The position numbers were made by a program, and so were the translations under genes. Under the pieces are notes generated by a model, which had not been told where the DNA came from, made no database searches, and saw only the letters and a program-made list of their open reading frames with translations. From Hyalella azteca (Eukaryota > Arthropoda > Malacostraca > Amphipoda > Hyalellidae), in NCBI RefSeq assembly GCF_000764305.2, contig NW_025936089.1:248001-312000 (forward strand): a stretch of DNA of 64,000 nt. Direction: 5' to 3'. Position 1 is the stretch's first letter. The number at the start of each line of letters is the position of its first letter. Positions 43,196 to 55,369 of this stretch are shown here, in pieces.

Positions 43196-44325
43196 AGCAA
43201 TTAATGGTGATCTAGTGATGGAGGTAGCTGGGATTTATGGTGATGGTGAAAATGTTGATCGGGTGGTAACCATTAATGTCACTATATATTTAAATTTTTA
43301 CATTCGCGTGTAATACCGGTTCAGTTCTCAATCAAAGAACATGAATCAAAAAGCCATCAAAAATCAACACCCAGAACAATCCAGATTCAAAGATTGATCA
43401 AAATTAGACACCTCTTTCATGCGAGAAATTTTCCAATTTTTTAATTATTTGCACTATTCAGAGGTAATAAAACATTTCAAGTTTTATTCACACTGCAATA
43501 AAAATCAGTTCATTTCAGCCATGACTAATGTTCGTCATTGTATAGGCCTACAATTATACTCGCTATTATCAATGTTAGGACAAGGCGTCAATTTTCAGTG
43601 CGCTGAAGTGACCACAACTTGTGCTGCGACAGTCCACTAATTAATTTTTTGACAACTTTTTTCAAAAAATGATAATTATTATGATATTTAATTAATAATT
43701 ATTATTATTATAACACGTGAATTAATTACATTCCTAAAAGATGATTGATAAGAATTATTGTGATAGTAAATGATGGGAATTATTGGCATCGGTGGCCACC
43801 GATAAATCTGCCATGATAAATTGAGTCCGTGTTCCTCTTATCATTTTTTATCAAAAGATGCACAGTCGGACGAAAGATCAATTCGACCATTCAATGGATG
43901 ATGGCGGTCAATAAATAACATTTAGTCACTTTTCCATAAATCGGATGAAAAGGGGGTAAAAGGAATGAAAGGATATTAAAACGGAAGTGTTGACACGGTG
44001 AAAATGCACAGAATAAGAAAAATTGACAAATAGAAAAAAACTCAATTTCAAAATCTCAGAATTGTAAAAAAATTTCATTGAATTAATGAGAGAAGAAGTG
44101 CATGGGATGAAAAAAGAAAGGAGAAATGGGCGAAAGGGAATGAGGTAGATTGAAATTATATTTTCCAAGATCTCGATTTCGGAAAATCAATCCCGGGATC
44201 TTTTGTGGTCCGATCATTAAATGACAATCAAGAAGCAATCGAGAAGCGTTCACGAGTTCTTAACAGCTTCACTGTGCCGCCCAATGGTCATTTCCGAACA
44301 TTTTCAATGAAAAAGATTTTCATTT
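43196..44325. other. Unique sequence with a perfect 16-bp palindrome at 43788-43803
   Basis: ATCGGTGGCCACCGAT is fully self-complementary. Small frames (43419-43640 plus, 43926-44168 minus) are AT-driven and show no domain. Confidence 0.5.
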
Positions 44326-44327
44326 CC

Positions 44328-44500
44328 AACATTTTTATTTACTGCGATTTTTATTTTCAGTGAATTTTATATTCGGCGAATTTCATTTCCAGCGATTTTT
44401 ATTTTCAGTGAATTTTATATTAAACAAATTTCACATTCAGCAAATTTCATTTCCAATGATTTTCATTTTCAGTGATTTTCATTTAGCGATTTCTATGCTG
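44328..44500. repeat. Diverged repeat with TTTCATTTCCAGCGATTTTT
   Basis: ATTTTCAGTGAATTTTATAT, TTTCATTTCCARYGATTTT and GCRAATTTCA words alternate seven to eight times. Confidence 0.85.
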
Positions 44501-44955
44501 CTTTCAGCTTCATTCAAGTAGTTTTCAAGTAATTTTCACACTTATTTCTCCAATATAAATACATAAATGATGCGTGTATTTCTGAATCGTTTAAAAGCAA
44601 TATATAAATGATATTCTAATTTAAGTATAAATTATCGAATCTTTCTACTCTTCCAAAACTCTAAGTTATTCTAATGCCAACATAATTAAGTAGCGTCTCA
44701 ACTATAGAACTCCACCTATAAACTTTATATGAAAAAGTTAAATACTTCTCATCACTTACAGACAGCAAGCAGTATTTTCCTCTATACATCTGCTGTTTCT
44801 TCGGAAATAAAATAATAATAATAAATAATAATAAATAACAAAAATAAAGATAATTTTAAGAAACACTGCACTTATAATAGCTTCGTTCATTTGTGTTCCT
44901 GTCATTAGACCTAAAACATAGGGACAGTACATTTAGAAATTAAAAAAAACGATGC
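44501..44955. other. AT-rich unique sequence, no feature recognised
   Basis: It contains a short AAT run (44810-44840). Nothing else was seen. Confidence 0.4.
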
Positions 44956-44957
44956 AC

Positions 44958-45100
44958 AACAAAATAGTACGATTAAAAAAAAAGACAGTCAAATCGTACG
45001 ATTGAAAAAAATCTTGAACAATCAAATCGCACGATTGGAAAAAATTTAACAATCAAATCGTTCAATATAAAAAAAATTTTGACAGTCAAATCATACGATG
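44958..45100. repeat. About 33-bp repeat (CAATCAAATCGTACGATTGA), 4 copies
   Basis: AAATCGTACGATT is itself a dyad. It recurs with AAAAAAATCTTGAACA-type spacers. Confidence 0.88.
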
Positions 45101-45649
45101 TATAACACTACACCAATCCAGCTTTTCTGGATCGTTTTACGGAAAACCAAATTTTAAGTTATGACATGAGATAAAAATAGTTGTCAATTTAATATAATGT
45201 TTTGCCTTCTCGCGCGTTACTATTTACAACAATAGAAAAGAGGCCACATGTACTTTATTTCCGATTATTTATTTAGTAAGGATTTGGGAATAATTCGTAA
45301 ACACTTCAACGAAATATCTGACGAAGAAGTACAGCGATTATTGAGAAAGAACTTGCACTTAATTTACACATCAAGTTCCCATATAATTACAGAAACACAA
45401 AATAGATCAAAATAAATGGATTGAATGAGCGTTCTCAATTTTATAGTAGTTTCATTGCATTTATACCATAGAAGCAAAATATTTTGCGATGGAATTATAT
45501 CGATTACGATCACTCCTGTGGAAAACGTTCGTGCCATTCGATTTGCAATAGTTTATTATTTTTCCATTCAATATGTAGATACATAAAAACAACTCCTGTA
45601 TACTTCCTGTAGATACATGTTGTTACAGACCATGCACGTTACGGGCGCT
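45101..45649. other. AT-rich unique sequence, no feature recognised
   Basis: No repeated units or long frames. Confidence 0.4.
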
Positions 45650-46440
45650 GCAAACACTTACAGGACACTGACACTTTTCAGCCCAGATATAGGGACACTT
45701 TTCTACAGGAAACAGACCTTGACAGGAGAAATATAATGGAGTAGGTAGGAAAAAATGTATACATTATTTTATAAACTTTAATTTGTAAAATTTGTATGTC
45801 TTATTCCACAAATTTGAAGCTGCGAAAATTTAAAAATTATTTGACTATCTTGAGGTTGTAAAAAATGTATTTCGTATATCATAAGGTTAAAATGGTAGAA
45901 AATAAAAAGCCTTACAGGACACTGACACTTTTCAGCCCAGAGACAGGGACAATATATTGGAGTAGGTTGTAAAAAATACATTATTTTATAACCTTTCAAT
46001 TGTAAAAATTTGTATGTCTTATTCCACAAATTTAAAGCAGCAAAAAATGTAAAAATTACTTGACTATCTTGAGGTTGAAAAAATTTATGAATTTCACAGT
46101 CTTATCCAAGTGAGTAATTTTATTGCCTGCTTGGACAATGTTAAAGTTGTGAAAAATTCATGCCATATTTCTTAGTCATGGAGTTGTAAGAAAATTATTT
46201 CTTGAAGGGTCTTGAAAATTATTTCTTGAATTATTATTTCGCAATATTGAGGTTGTAGAAATTTGCGTCGTAAATCGTAAGCTCAAAATGGTAGAAAATA
46301 TATGCTTCATTTCACAATCATAATCTTGTGAAAAATATACTTCGAATTTCACAATCTTTAAGTTGTTAAAGATTCAACCCTTATTTCAAAATATTGAACT
46401 TATAAAAAATATATGCCTTTTTCCACAATTATGACGTTGT
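45650..46440. repeat. About 222-bp tandem duplication plus diverged related units
   Basis: TTACAGGACACTGACACTTT followed by TCAGCCCAGA occurs at 45669 and 45912. The following GGAGTAGGT, ATTTGTATGTCTTATTCCAC and ACTATCTTGAGGTTG blocks recur about 222 bp apart. Further right, GTTGTRAAAAATT and TTTCACAATC words form a decayed continuation. Confidence 0.85.
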
Positions 46441-46888
46441 GAAACTTCTATGCTATATTTTATATACCCCTAACTTCAGTCATAAAATTCATTGCTCCAG
46501 AGTCACAGATTCTCGATTAATAAATAAATAATTTACAGTCGTCTCATTTTTTTTCACGCCCAAAAAATTCGGCGTTATTTCATGCGTCCGAAATTCAACG
46601 CTCAGAGTTAGACGTTGGTCCTGGGCTGGCAATCGTCTCTCATGGAGAAGCGTGTCATCACCCGACCTTAATCTGAGCCTTTATTTTTGCCTTTATGTGA
46701 CTAGATTGCAGAGTGCGGCACAGAATTTCGGATAGCAAGATGGAAAGGATATAAACTACATTAGGTCCTTATACTTTATTATTAATATGAAAAAGTGGTC
46801 GCTGTAACTACGCTATAAGGATTATAACTCATGGCGAACAGTCAGGCGTTTTGCAGCGCTGCTTCAGTCCTTAAAAATATAATAAAGT
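46441..46888. other. Unique sequence, no feature recognised
   Basis: A moderate-GC part lies around 46550-46700. No coding or repeat signal. Confidence 0.4.
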
Positions 46889-46889
46889 A

Positions 46890-47035
46890 ATCAATTATAA
46901 GGTATATAATCAATTATATATATATTATATATATAATTGATTGATTGATTGATTGATTGATTATATACCTTATATATTATAAGGTATATAATCAATTATA
47001 AGGTATATAAGGTATATAAAGTATAAGGTATAATT
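46890..47035. repeat. AT-rich inverted and direct repeats (ATAAGGTATATAATCAATTA)
   Basis: AAGGTATATAATCAATTATA on the left is complemented by a run TAATTGATTGATTGATT...ATTATATACCTTATA, followed by more direct copies. This could extrude as a large AT cruciform. The GATT run lies at its centre. Confidence 0.88.
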
Positions 47036-47340
47036 CACAATGATTATTCATATAATCGTTATTTTAAATTATGAATGAATATTAGATTAAAATAAGACAA
47101 AACGAATTGATTTTCACAAAATCATGTCAAGTAAAGTATGAGCGAATAATTTTAAATGAACATAATATTACACAATATAATTTTTTACCTAAAAAACTTC
47201 TCTTGATAATAGAAACGTATAAAATAAAATAGATTAAAATGTTTATTGAGCGAAAATTAATAGGTAATTGCTAAGTGAACATCAACAATAATTAAGCCGT
47301 TTAGATTAATTTAGATATGAAAACTTTACAATATTCATGC
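47036..47340. other. AT-rich unique sequence, no feature recognised
   Basis: Nothing beyond A/T-rich words was seen. Confidence 0.4.
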
Positions 47341-47344
47341 CTCA

Positions 47345-47460
47345 ACTCAGGCATCGAGGCATGCCACTGCAAGCATCGAGGCATGCCACTGCAGGCATCG
47401 AGGCATGCCACTGCAAGCATCGAGGCATGCCACTGCAGGCATCGAGGCATGCCACTGCCT
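47345..47460. repeat. 23-bp minisatellite, 5 copies
   Basis: CATCGAGGCATGCCACTGCA followed by AGC or GGC; the two forms alternate. Confidence 0.95.
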
Positions 47461-48286
47461 CGCTCATGCCTCAAGTTCGCTAACAAAAACTTGTACAATA
47501 AACCTGAGGCCAGGGAAGCTTCAATAATTCGAGGTCTATGCAATATTTTTTATTATCAGAACGATTATCCAGATAAATTATTAGTACGCTTATACATGAA
47601 TAATTATTATTATTGATATGGGTACCCTACCTATCAACGAAGTTTAATGTATAGCATTGTATATTTAATGCATACAATTTTCGTGTTTCTTTAATTAATA
47701 AAGATTGTTATAATTGATATACGTTATTCAGAAATATTGCCCAGAACAAAGTCTGTTGAGTTTGTTTTTATTTTTATTTCATGGATATGGGTTATTATCA
47801 TTATTGAAGTTAACGAGGAACATTAGCTAAGAACAATGAATGCTTGGTGCATCTGTTCAAAGCTATAAATAAAATTATTATTAATATACACATGGTCCTT
47901 CCTTCCTAGGTCACTTAATAAAATGCAAAGCACAAAGTTATTTGAATTTAAAATAATTGTGATTGGAAATGAATTAAAATTTGGTGCCTTGAAATTCCGG
48001 AGAAAATACTTGAGGTGAACAAAAACGAAACAAGCGATGTCAACATGAGATTTTAAACGATGATGAAAATATAAATAGGAAATACTTGGAGAAATGAAAT
48101 AATTGTTATAATGATCAAGAATCACCACAAGATGTCACCACAACAATTACACAACTCACACAAACAACACACAGAACGTTTGACCACAAACCCCAAGGTT
48201 GTTAACACAAGTTAAATTCCATCAAATTTAACGACTCCACACAACCTGCATGGCGCCCCCGCGACATAACCGCGCAACCGAACCGA
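47461..48286. other. AT-rich unique sequence, no gene recognised
   Basis: A 101-residue minus-strand frame (47823-48128) is Phe/Ile/Tyr-rich, consistent with AT bias, and has no motif. Confidence 0.4.
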
Positions 48287-48552
48287 ATGTCCGTCACCGC
48301 CGTGAATGATTGGCCGTATTAAAATGTATTCACTCGGAAAAATTATTGGTTCGTATTGTAAAACTAGTGACTTACTGCATGGAGCGGACGTAGCCCATTT
48401 GTTAGGTTAAACTGGGTCAGTGTCCGTCACCGCCGTGAATGATTGGCCGTATTAAAATGTATTCACTCGGAAAAATTATTCGTTCATATTGTAAAACTAG
48501 TGACTTACTGCATGGAGCGGACGTAGCCCATTTGTTGGGTTAAACTGGGTCA
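48287..48552. repeat. 133-bp tandem duplication covering a MITE left half
   Basis: TGTCCGTCACCGCCGTGAAT begins both copies (48288 and 48421), and GCCCATTTGTTRGGTTAAAC followed by TGGGTCAG ends both. The two differ at only a few sites. The unit contains the family 1 left end CACTCGGAAAAATTATT (48331, 48464), so the duplication happened after the MITE inserted. Confidence 0.95.
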
Positions 48553-48621
48553 GGATGACCCACATAAGGGGGAATATTGCATCGATATTTGGACAATATT
48601 CCACCAATCTTTCTCCGTGAG
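48464..48621. mobile_element. MITE family 1 copy (right member of the duplication)
   Basis: It starts CACTCGGAAAAATTATTCGT, with the internal TGGAGCGGACGTAGCCCATT. The right half is TCAGGATGACCCACATAAGG, TGCATCGATATTTGGACAAT and TCTTTCTCCGTGAGG. The full right half follows only this second copy. Confidence 0.78.
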
Positions 48622-49065
48622 GTGGCGATTTAGAGAACGCGGGTGAATGCAGATAGATAAATTCAGATATCATTTGATCAATTCGTAAATACGATGAATA
48701 TAAAAATGGCATATCATCCATACACAATCATACATATGAAATGGTATACAACTTTCTTCAAAATAATCTATTTAGAAAAAGAAAGCCGTAGAAGAATAAA
48801 TATTAAAATTTCGAGAGAACAAAAAAAACGATACCCATCATGAATACTTGGGTAATGAATAAGTAAATTATGAAGACACCGGCCCAACATGAACATGAAA
48901 CATGGCAATGAATGACATGCGCACCACGAACATGCAACATGAAAGTGATTGATATGCACATGTACCATATCATACAACATGAAACATATAAATAAGTGTT
49001 ATAATAAAATGCAAATGAAACAGTCATTACCGTATGATACGTTAAACCCTTCGTGTAAGGCGAAA
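48622..49065. other. AT-rich unique sequence, no gene recognised
   Basis: Overlapping minus-strand frames (48768-49027) have no motif. CAACATGAA recurs a few times (48887-48990). Confidence 0.4.
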
Positions 49066-49069
49066 CACA

Positions 49070-49320
49070 GAAGGCTTATAGGCGTGATATAGGCGAGTTA
49101 TGGGCGCGAGTGTATAGGCGAGTTATGGGCGCGAGTGTACAGGTGGAGTATAGGCGAGTTATGGGCGCGAGTGTATAGGCGCCGTATTGGCGTGTTATGG
49201 GCGCAAGTGTATAGGTGGCGTAAAGGCGTGTTATGGGTGCGAGTGTAGGCGCCGTATAGGGAGAGTATGGGCGTGATAGCGGCGTGTTACGGACGTGTTA
49301 CGGACGTGTTATGGACGCGA
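49070..49320. repeat. About 25-bp minisatellite (GGCGAGTTATGGGCGCGAGT)
   Basis: About ten variable copies, with alternatives GCCGTATTGGCGTGTTATGG and GTGTTACGGACGTGTTACGG. Confidence 0.93.
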
Positions 49321-49499
49321 ATGTATGACAAAGTGTATAGCTCGTGAAAACATCCTGCAGCAGGATCATAAAGCATCGTCAATGGCCCAGAAGCGCATCA
49401 TTAGGACCCATCAAAATGCACACCGAAGCTCGCTTATCAATTGCTGACTAAATTAGCGAAATTGTAGCCTGGGCCGCAGTTAAAGCTTCAAGCGCTGGA

Positions 49500-49740
49500 T
49501 CAGGGGCTGGTGTTTGATTTGGGGGGTAGAGGTAAGGGGAGGGTGAGGGGGCAGGAATAAGGGGAGGGTGAGGGGGTCAGGAGTAAGGAGAGGGAATGAG
49601 GGGGTAAGGGGTACATGAGGTGGAGTGAAGGGAGGCAGGGGTTATAGAGTGAAGAAGCTAGTGGGGTGGAGGAGTGAAAAAAGGGAAGGGGTATGGGGTG
49701 GAGTGAGGGAAGGGGAGGTAGAGAAAGTGGAGAAGCATAC
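49500..49740. repeat. G-rich polypurine low-complexity tract
   Basis: GGTAAGGGGAGGGTGAGGGG and similar words repeat loosely on the plus strand. Strand-biased purine runs of this kind can form unusual structures. Confidence 0.85.
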
Positions 49741-50730
49741 AATAAAAATGAAATTAACAAATAAACAATAGGATGTATCGTGGGTGATGGAGAGGTGAGG
49801 CAGAGTTGGTGGTGAGGGGAAGGAGGGTTAGGGTAGGAGATTACAGAATAAATAATTGATTTACGTGGAAAATAACGAATGAAAAAATATAAATCAAGAA
49901 CCGCAGGAAATAAATAGTCTTTCCGGTAGAAAAAGCATTATATAAGAGTGTACGAATCTACGAATCGTTAAAACAACTGTGAATAGGTAACGTATAGGAA
50001 ATTGAAATAAACTTTATTATCTTAAGCAATTTATGAATATACAGGCATCTATATAAATAAATTCATCCACCATTTACCAGAGTTTTCGTTGAGCTATTTC
50101 ATTATTTGTCGTTACGTTAATGCCATAACAAGAGACGTAACGTAGGCATCAAGAGCCATTGCAGTTGCTGTATTTGTGTTATTCACGGTAGCGTTATGGT
50201 ATCATTACAGTTTGTGTGACGATAGCACGCAAGTCTGCCGTAATGACTCCGACAACATCCTCTTCATTGCCATTTATGGCTTTTATTAATGTTATTATCA
50301 AGCCTCGCTCTGTACGCTTTGGCAGGCTTTATACGCACTAATTGTTTGCTATACAACATAAACGTACGCTAGGCGCTTCCGTTCAGCGTACGGATGTTGC
50401 AAGTACATGTGCTAAAACATGGCCGGTTTATGGGTGGCCAATAAATTCCTGTGTGACGGTTTAAAGGAGAAAAAATGTGATCGATTTTCCGATGGCCGGC
50501 GATTAGCCGGCGGTATTGGGATGCGTTTTTTTCTATAACGTTTTTTTATTAAAAAGAATAACAACAAAATTATCTGCGGCAGAAGATCATGAATTGCAGA
50601 ACTGAATTTTCCTAGCACGGATTAACATCATTTATGTGCTTAATAATCCGCCGATTAGGAATTTTTTTTATTATTTGCGGGCAACAGCCGCGAGCTATTT
50701 ATGGTCGCCTTTTTTTAATTATAATAGCTT
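49741..50730. other. Unique sequence, no gene recognised
   Basis: CCGATGGCCGGCGATTAGCC near 50489 belongs to the TGGCC-type dyads scattered over the window. Short frames only. Confidence 0.4.
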
Positions 50731-50732
50731 GC

Positions 50733-51178
50733 ACATGACTTAGACATGAGTTAGAAATGACTTAGAAATGACTTAGACATGACTTAGAAATGACTTAGAA
50801 ATGACTTAGACAAGACTTAGACAAGACTTAGACATGATTTAGACATGACTTAGATATGACTTAGACATGATTTAGACATGACTTAGATATGACTTAGACA
50901 TGACTTAGATATGACTTAGACATGACTTAGACATGACTTAGACATGACTTAGACATGACTTAGACATGACTTAGACATGACTTAGACATGACTTTGAAAC
51001 GACTTAGACATGACTTAGACAAGACTTTGACAAGACTTAGACAAAACTTAGACAAAACTTAGACAAAACTTAGACATGACTTAGACATGACTTAGACATG
51101 AGTTAGAAATGACTTAGACATGACTTTGAAACGACTTAGACATGACTTAGAAATGACTTAGAAATTACTTAGACATAA
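50733..51178. repeat. 11-bp minisatellite (GACATGACTTA), about 40 copies
   Basis: GACATGACTTA with GAAATGACTTA, GACAAGACTTA, GATATGACTTA and GACTTTGAAAC variants. The GATATG form alternates with GACATG in the middle, giving a 22-bp higher-order step there. Confidence 0.97.
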
Positions 51179-52266
51179 CTGCACATTCAGATATTATAAC
51201 TAGTTAATTTAGACATAGGAGCGTAGAATTACTCACGTAGAGTCACGACAATGTTTTTAAAATACTTTGGTTATATAAAAATTAAATAAATTGTCTATAG
51301 GCAGATATTAGAGCGGCACGATCGAGTTTCCAATTACTCAATACAAAAACAGTTTTTTTTAATACAAAATTTTACCGGACATCGAATCGCAACTAGTCGT
51401 CCAAGGGAGATTTGAATTTTCCATTGAAATTTTCTTGAGCAGATATGAATACTTAGTTTTAATTTTATTATCGTTGAGTTTTCTACAGAACGCCATGGAA
51501 AAAAAACTCTGTGCACGACGGAACGGAAGAACCTTATAGCCCGATTCCACGAAAAAATTTTACCACATCTTATTTTTGGCAAAAAACTTTCATCTGTGCG
51601 AATATTGCTTATAAACTTTTTACCCTACTTGCATGGATATATATTCGCAGGCTTATGGGTCGCCTAGGCCTATGGGGTCGCGAAAATTACGTCGCAAAAA
51701 TTATGTGCGTCGCAAGAAGGCGTGGTCGACACCAGACTGTCACTGTGATGGCGACTGAGAATAACGTAACAGTCACCAACCATGCGACGTACGTAACAGT
51801 CGTCAAATTAACATGCATGGTCATTTATTTAAGAGCTTGCAGAAAGTGAAAGTATTGTGAAAGTAAGGCAAAATTTAGCTCATATGATAGCAGTTTCTGT
51901 TAATTTCTTCATAAGTATATAGGTTCAAGGAAATATACAAAAAATTTTATTCAATCCTCAAGGAAAGTTATATAAATAAATCAACTTTCATATAATCAAT
52001 GGAAACAAAACCATTCTCCAACTAATTTAACATAACGGATAATCCCACTACTGCTATTATAAATAATTATTTTAAAATATTCATAATAATAAAAATAATA
52101 ATATCGATAATAATAATGATAATAATAATATCAGTAATAAAAATAATAAAAATAAGTAATAACTTGGAGAAGAAACTACAGAAAAAGTTGGGCATTTTTC
52201 CCAAATACCCGCGAGATTTCGTCTTCCGCCAACGCTTATCAGCGCAACGGAGCGCTTCTAAGAGAG
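51179..52266. other. Unique sequence, no gene recognised
   Basis: A 112-residue plus-strand frame (51511-51849) and overlapping minus frames are non-repetitive but have no known motif. An AAT/AATAAT-rich tract lies at 52080-52160. Confidence 0.45.
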
Positions 52267-52269
52267 ACA

Positions 52270-53030
52270 GACATGTTCGTAACTCGTGCATGTCACGTCA
52301 CACTCGTACCTCTGGCACGTCATACTCGTGCATCAGACACGTCACACTCATGCATCAGGCACGTTAATTCTCGTACCTCAGGCACGTCAACTCTCGTACC
52401 GCAGTCACGTCAACTCTCGTACCTCAGGCACGTCAACACTCGTACCTCTGGCACGTCACACTCGTACCTCTGGCACGTCACACTCGTACCTCAGGCACGT
52501 CACACTCGTACCTCAGGCACGTCAACTCTCGTACCTCTGGCATGTCACACTCGTGCATGTCACGTCAACTGTCGTACCTCAGGCACGTCACACTCGTACC
52601 TCAGGCACGTCAACTGTCGTACCTCAGGCACGTCACACTCGTACCTCTGGCACGTCACACTCGTACCTCAGGCACGTCACACTCGTACCGCAGTCACGTC
52701 AACTCTCGTACCTCAGGCATGTCACACTCGTGCATGTCACGTCAACTGTCGTACCTCAGGCACGTCACACTCGTACCTCAGGCACGTCACACTCGTACCT
52801 CAGGCACGTCAACTGTCGTACCTCAGGCACGTCACACTCGCACCTCTGGCACGTCACACTCGTACCTCTGGCACGTCACACTCGTACCTCAGGCTCGTCA
52901 ACTCTCGTACCTCAGGCACGTCACACTCGTGCATCAGGCACGTCAACTCTCGTACCTCAGGCACGTCACACTCGTACCTCAGGCACATCAACTCTCGTAC
53001 CTCTGGCACGTCACACTCGTCACCGTACAC
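52270..53030. repeat. 22-bp minisatellite (CTCGTACCTCAGGCACGTCA), about 34 copies
   Basis: The unit is CTCGTACCTCAGGCACGTCA followed by CA, CT or AC. CTCTGG, GTGCATC and CCGCAGTC forms recur in several places, indicating repeated block copying. All three plus frames are open, giving Thr/Ser/His/Arg-rich peptides up to 287 residues. Confidence 0.98.
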
Positions 53031-53525
53031 GTCAGTTGGCTGCAACTGATCCCATAAACTTCGTGTTTTTCGCCAGCAAGGAAGAACTGCCCTCGCTTTT
53101 TATCAGTGAACCTTCGCATCCAACGATAACGGATGAATTTCAAACTTAATTTTATACGCACGAATGTAATACCGCTTTAATTTCAGAACAATTCACTTCA
53201 GAATTAAAATTGAAATATGAAAGTTTGTATAAATGAACATCATAGAACCTATTATACAAATAACTTACATTATACTATTTTGAAAGCAGTTTATTTAAAT
53301 TAATACCGAGGTCTCTTTGAAATGCATCGAATAGCTTATTAAAGCAATAGGATAAAACTGAAATTTTATGCAAGTATTTTTCTTGCTTTTAACGCGTGAT
53401 AATTGAAGAATATGAATAGCCCAATGATACAATCATTATGTTAATTTTACAAATCAATGGCGGGTTAAAAACGTCCAAAATGAATGAGCAATTCTGTCGT
53501 TTTAATTACCACACTCCAATGCATT
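53031..53525. other. AT-rich unique sequence, no feature recognised
   Basis: Nothing beyond short A/T words was seen. Confidence 0.4.
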
Positions 53526-53529
53526 CAAC

Positions 53530-53735
53530 ACCCGTCCTTCTCACCCGTCCGTCTCACCCATCCGTCTCACCCATCCGTCTCACCCATCCGTCTCACTCAT
53601 CCATCTCACCCATCCGTCTCACCCATCCGTCTCACTCATCCATCTCACCCATCCGTCTCACCCATCCGTCTCACCCATCCGTCTCACCCATCCGTCTCAC
53701 CCATCCGTCTCACCCATCCGTCTCACCCGTCACAC
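53530..53735. repeat. 13-bp minisatellite (CCGTCTCACCCAT), about 16 copies
   Basis: CCGTCTCACCCAT with occasional CTCACTCATCCAT. Pyrimidine-rich on the plus strand. Confidence 0.97.
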
Positions 53736-53823
53736 TCCGTCTGAGAAAAAGCGGGCGGCAGACAGAGGCGACGTCAGACGCGCGTATTTCACTCAAGACG
53801 CGACGTGCCCTGCGCTTTATGAC

Positions 53824-54003
53824 GTTATTTTACAAGCGTACGTTTTTTTGCGTAAATTATTTTACAAGCGTACGTTTTTTTGCGTAAATTATTTTACAAG
53901 CGTACGTTTTTTTGCGTAAGTTATTTTACAAGCGTACGTTTTTTTGCGTAAATTATTTTACAAGCGTACGTTTTTTGCGTAAATTATTTTACAAGCGTAC
54001 GAA
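53824..54003. repeat. 32-bp minisatellite, about 6 copies
   Basis: TTATTTTACAAGCGTACGTT followed by TTTTTGCGTAAA. The T-run is one base shorter in the last full copy. Confidence 0.96.
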
Positions 54004-54292
54004 AGAAGCTGGTTTTATTCTCCCGATCAGCCGAGGCGACGAGTGCGCAGACACAGAAATCAGTGCCGGCAGTCGCACTAAAAACTTTCTTCGAAAACTA
54101 ATACGTGAAATTAATTAAAAAAGGCAATAAAGGCTTGGCAGAATGGCGAAGACGTTAATTGAAGGGAACGTCTATTGTGAGATGTACAGGTGCATCAGTG
54201 TGAAGTAAGTATATTAAATGAAGTTTGTTAAATGACAATTTAAAATCGAACGTAAGCAACACAATGCAGTTTAACGTTGATAATACCTCTGA
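54004..54292. other. Unique sequence, no feature recognised
   Basis: Mixed composition with no repeats. Confidence 0.4.
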
Positions 54293-54553
54293 GCCCATAC
54301 TTTCAAAAAAAGTTAAGAGATCGTAAGTTCATCAGCCAATCATTGAGGGCCTTTCAAGCAAAATCCACCAATCATAGACAAGAAAATAGAGTGTAAGTAC
54401 TTACGTTCACTATACTTTCAAAAAAAGTTAAGTGATCGTTAGTTCATCAACCAATCATTGAGGGCCTTTCAAGCAAAATCCACCAATCATAGACAAGAAA
54501 ATAGAGCATATAAGTACTTATGTTCACTTATCGGATTTTGAAAGTATAGGCCT
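54293..54553. mobile_element. MITE family 2, copy with internal tandem duplication
   Basis: Ends are GCCCATACTTTCAAAAAAAG and TTTTGAAAGTATAGGCCT. The body from ATACTTTCAAAAAAAGTTAA through AAGAAAATAGAG and its TAAGTACTTA core occurs twice (54297 and 54412), 115 bp apart. The two bodies differ slightly from each other and share AGGGCCTTTCAAGCAAAATC, so both are closer to each other than to the copy at 21320. Confidence 0.82.
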
Positions 54554-55365
54554 AGATCATGTTAGCGTTGGGAATCCTAGGAGAGGTTAGTGTTAGAGGT
54601 TAACAAAGGTTAATTCTCCACAGAGGTTAACATTGTGGAAAATTTTTTCATAGTTTTTCGTTACAGTGTGAGGTTGGAATGCAAGAAGCAGATTCACTCA
54701 GCGAACTTTCAAAAGTTGCGGCCTGAAGCTAAATAATCAGTTTGATAAATTTCAAGTTCTTAAGTTTCATCTGTAATTACATAACAAAATATTTAATAGT
54801 ATTTTTACACCTAATCTGCGACACCTTCTTACTTGCTGATTATTTCGTAACTAAATATTTACGACTTAAAAATTAATCGAAAGAAATAAACAGCACGCAT
54901 ATGTAAGCAAAAACTAAAATTGACTTGAGACCAAAAATTGGAGGAAAGGATGAATGAGAATGTGACCTGCCCAATTGGATGTATGGAAACGCCATTCATG
55001 CAATTATCATTTATACACTATTAAGGATATACCGGTAGTGGATGAATGGACATGCATCTATGGGAATATCGATGATGAAATCATGATGGGTAAATGACGG
55101 AAATGAGGAAACCGTGATGAGTAAGACGAGAGGTACGAGGGTAAAGGGGTGGGGAGGTAGGGGGTAAAGGAGTGGGGAGGTGTGGGGTAAAGGGGTGGGG
55201 AGGTAAGGGGTTAAAGGGGTGGGGAGGAATTGGTCCTCCCCATTGTTGGGGTGTGAGCGCCGCCAAGCTGTCAAACTGAACTATTGCCTGCACCCGGTGG
55301 TGGGGAGACACGACAATTGTTGCCTTAGAACATGGGTACACTTGTGCCCTTTACTTCCCTTCATT
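54554..55365. other. Unique sequence with a GGGGTGGGGAGGT tract at 55145-55230
   Basis: TAAAGGGGTGGGGAGGTRNG repeats four times (about 22 bp) at 55140-55230. GAGGTTAACA words occur at 54575-54635. Minus-strand frames over the tract are Pro/Thr/Leu-rich by composition. Confidence 0.55.
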
Positions 55366-55369
55366 TACC

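Noticed and set aside
52273..53149. Three overlapping plus-strand frames (up to 287 codons)
   Set aside because: All follow the 22-bp minisatellite; there is no start context, splice pattern or domain.
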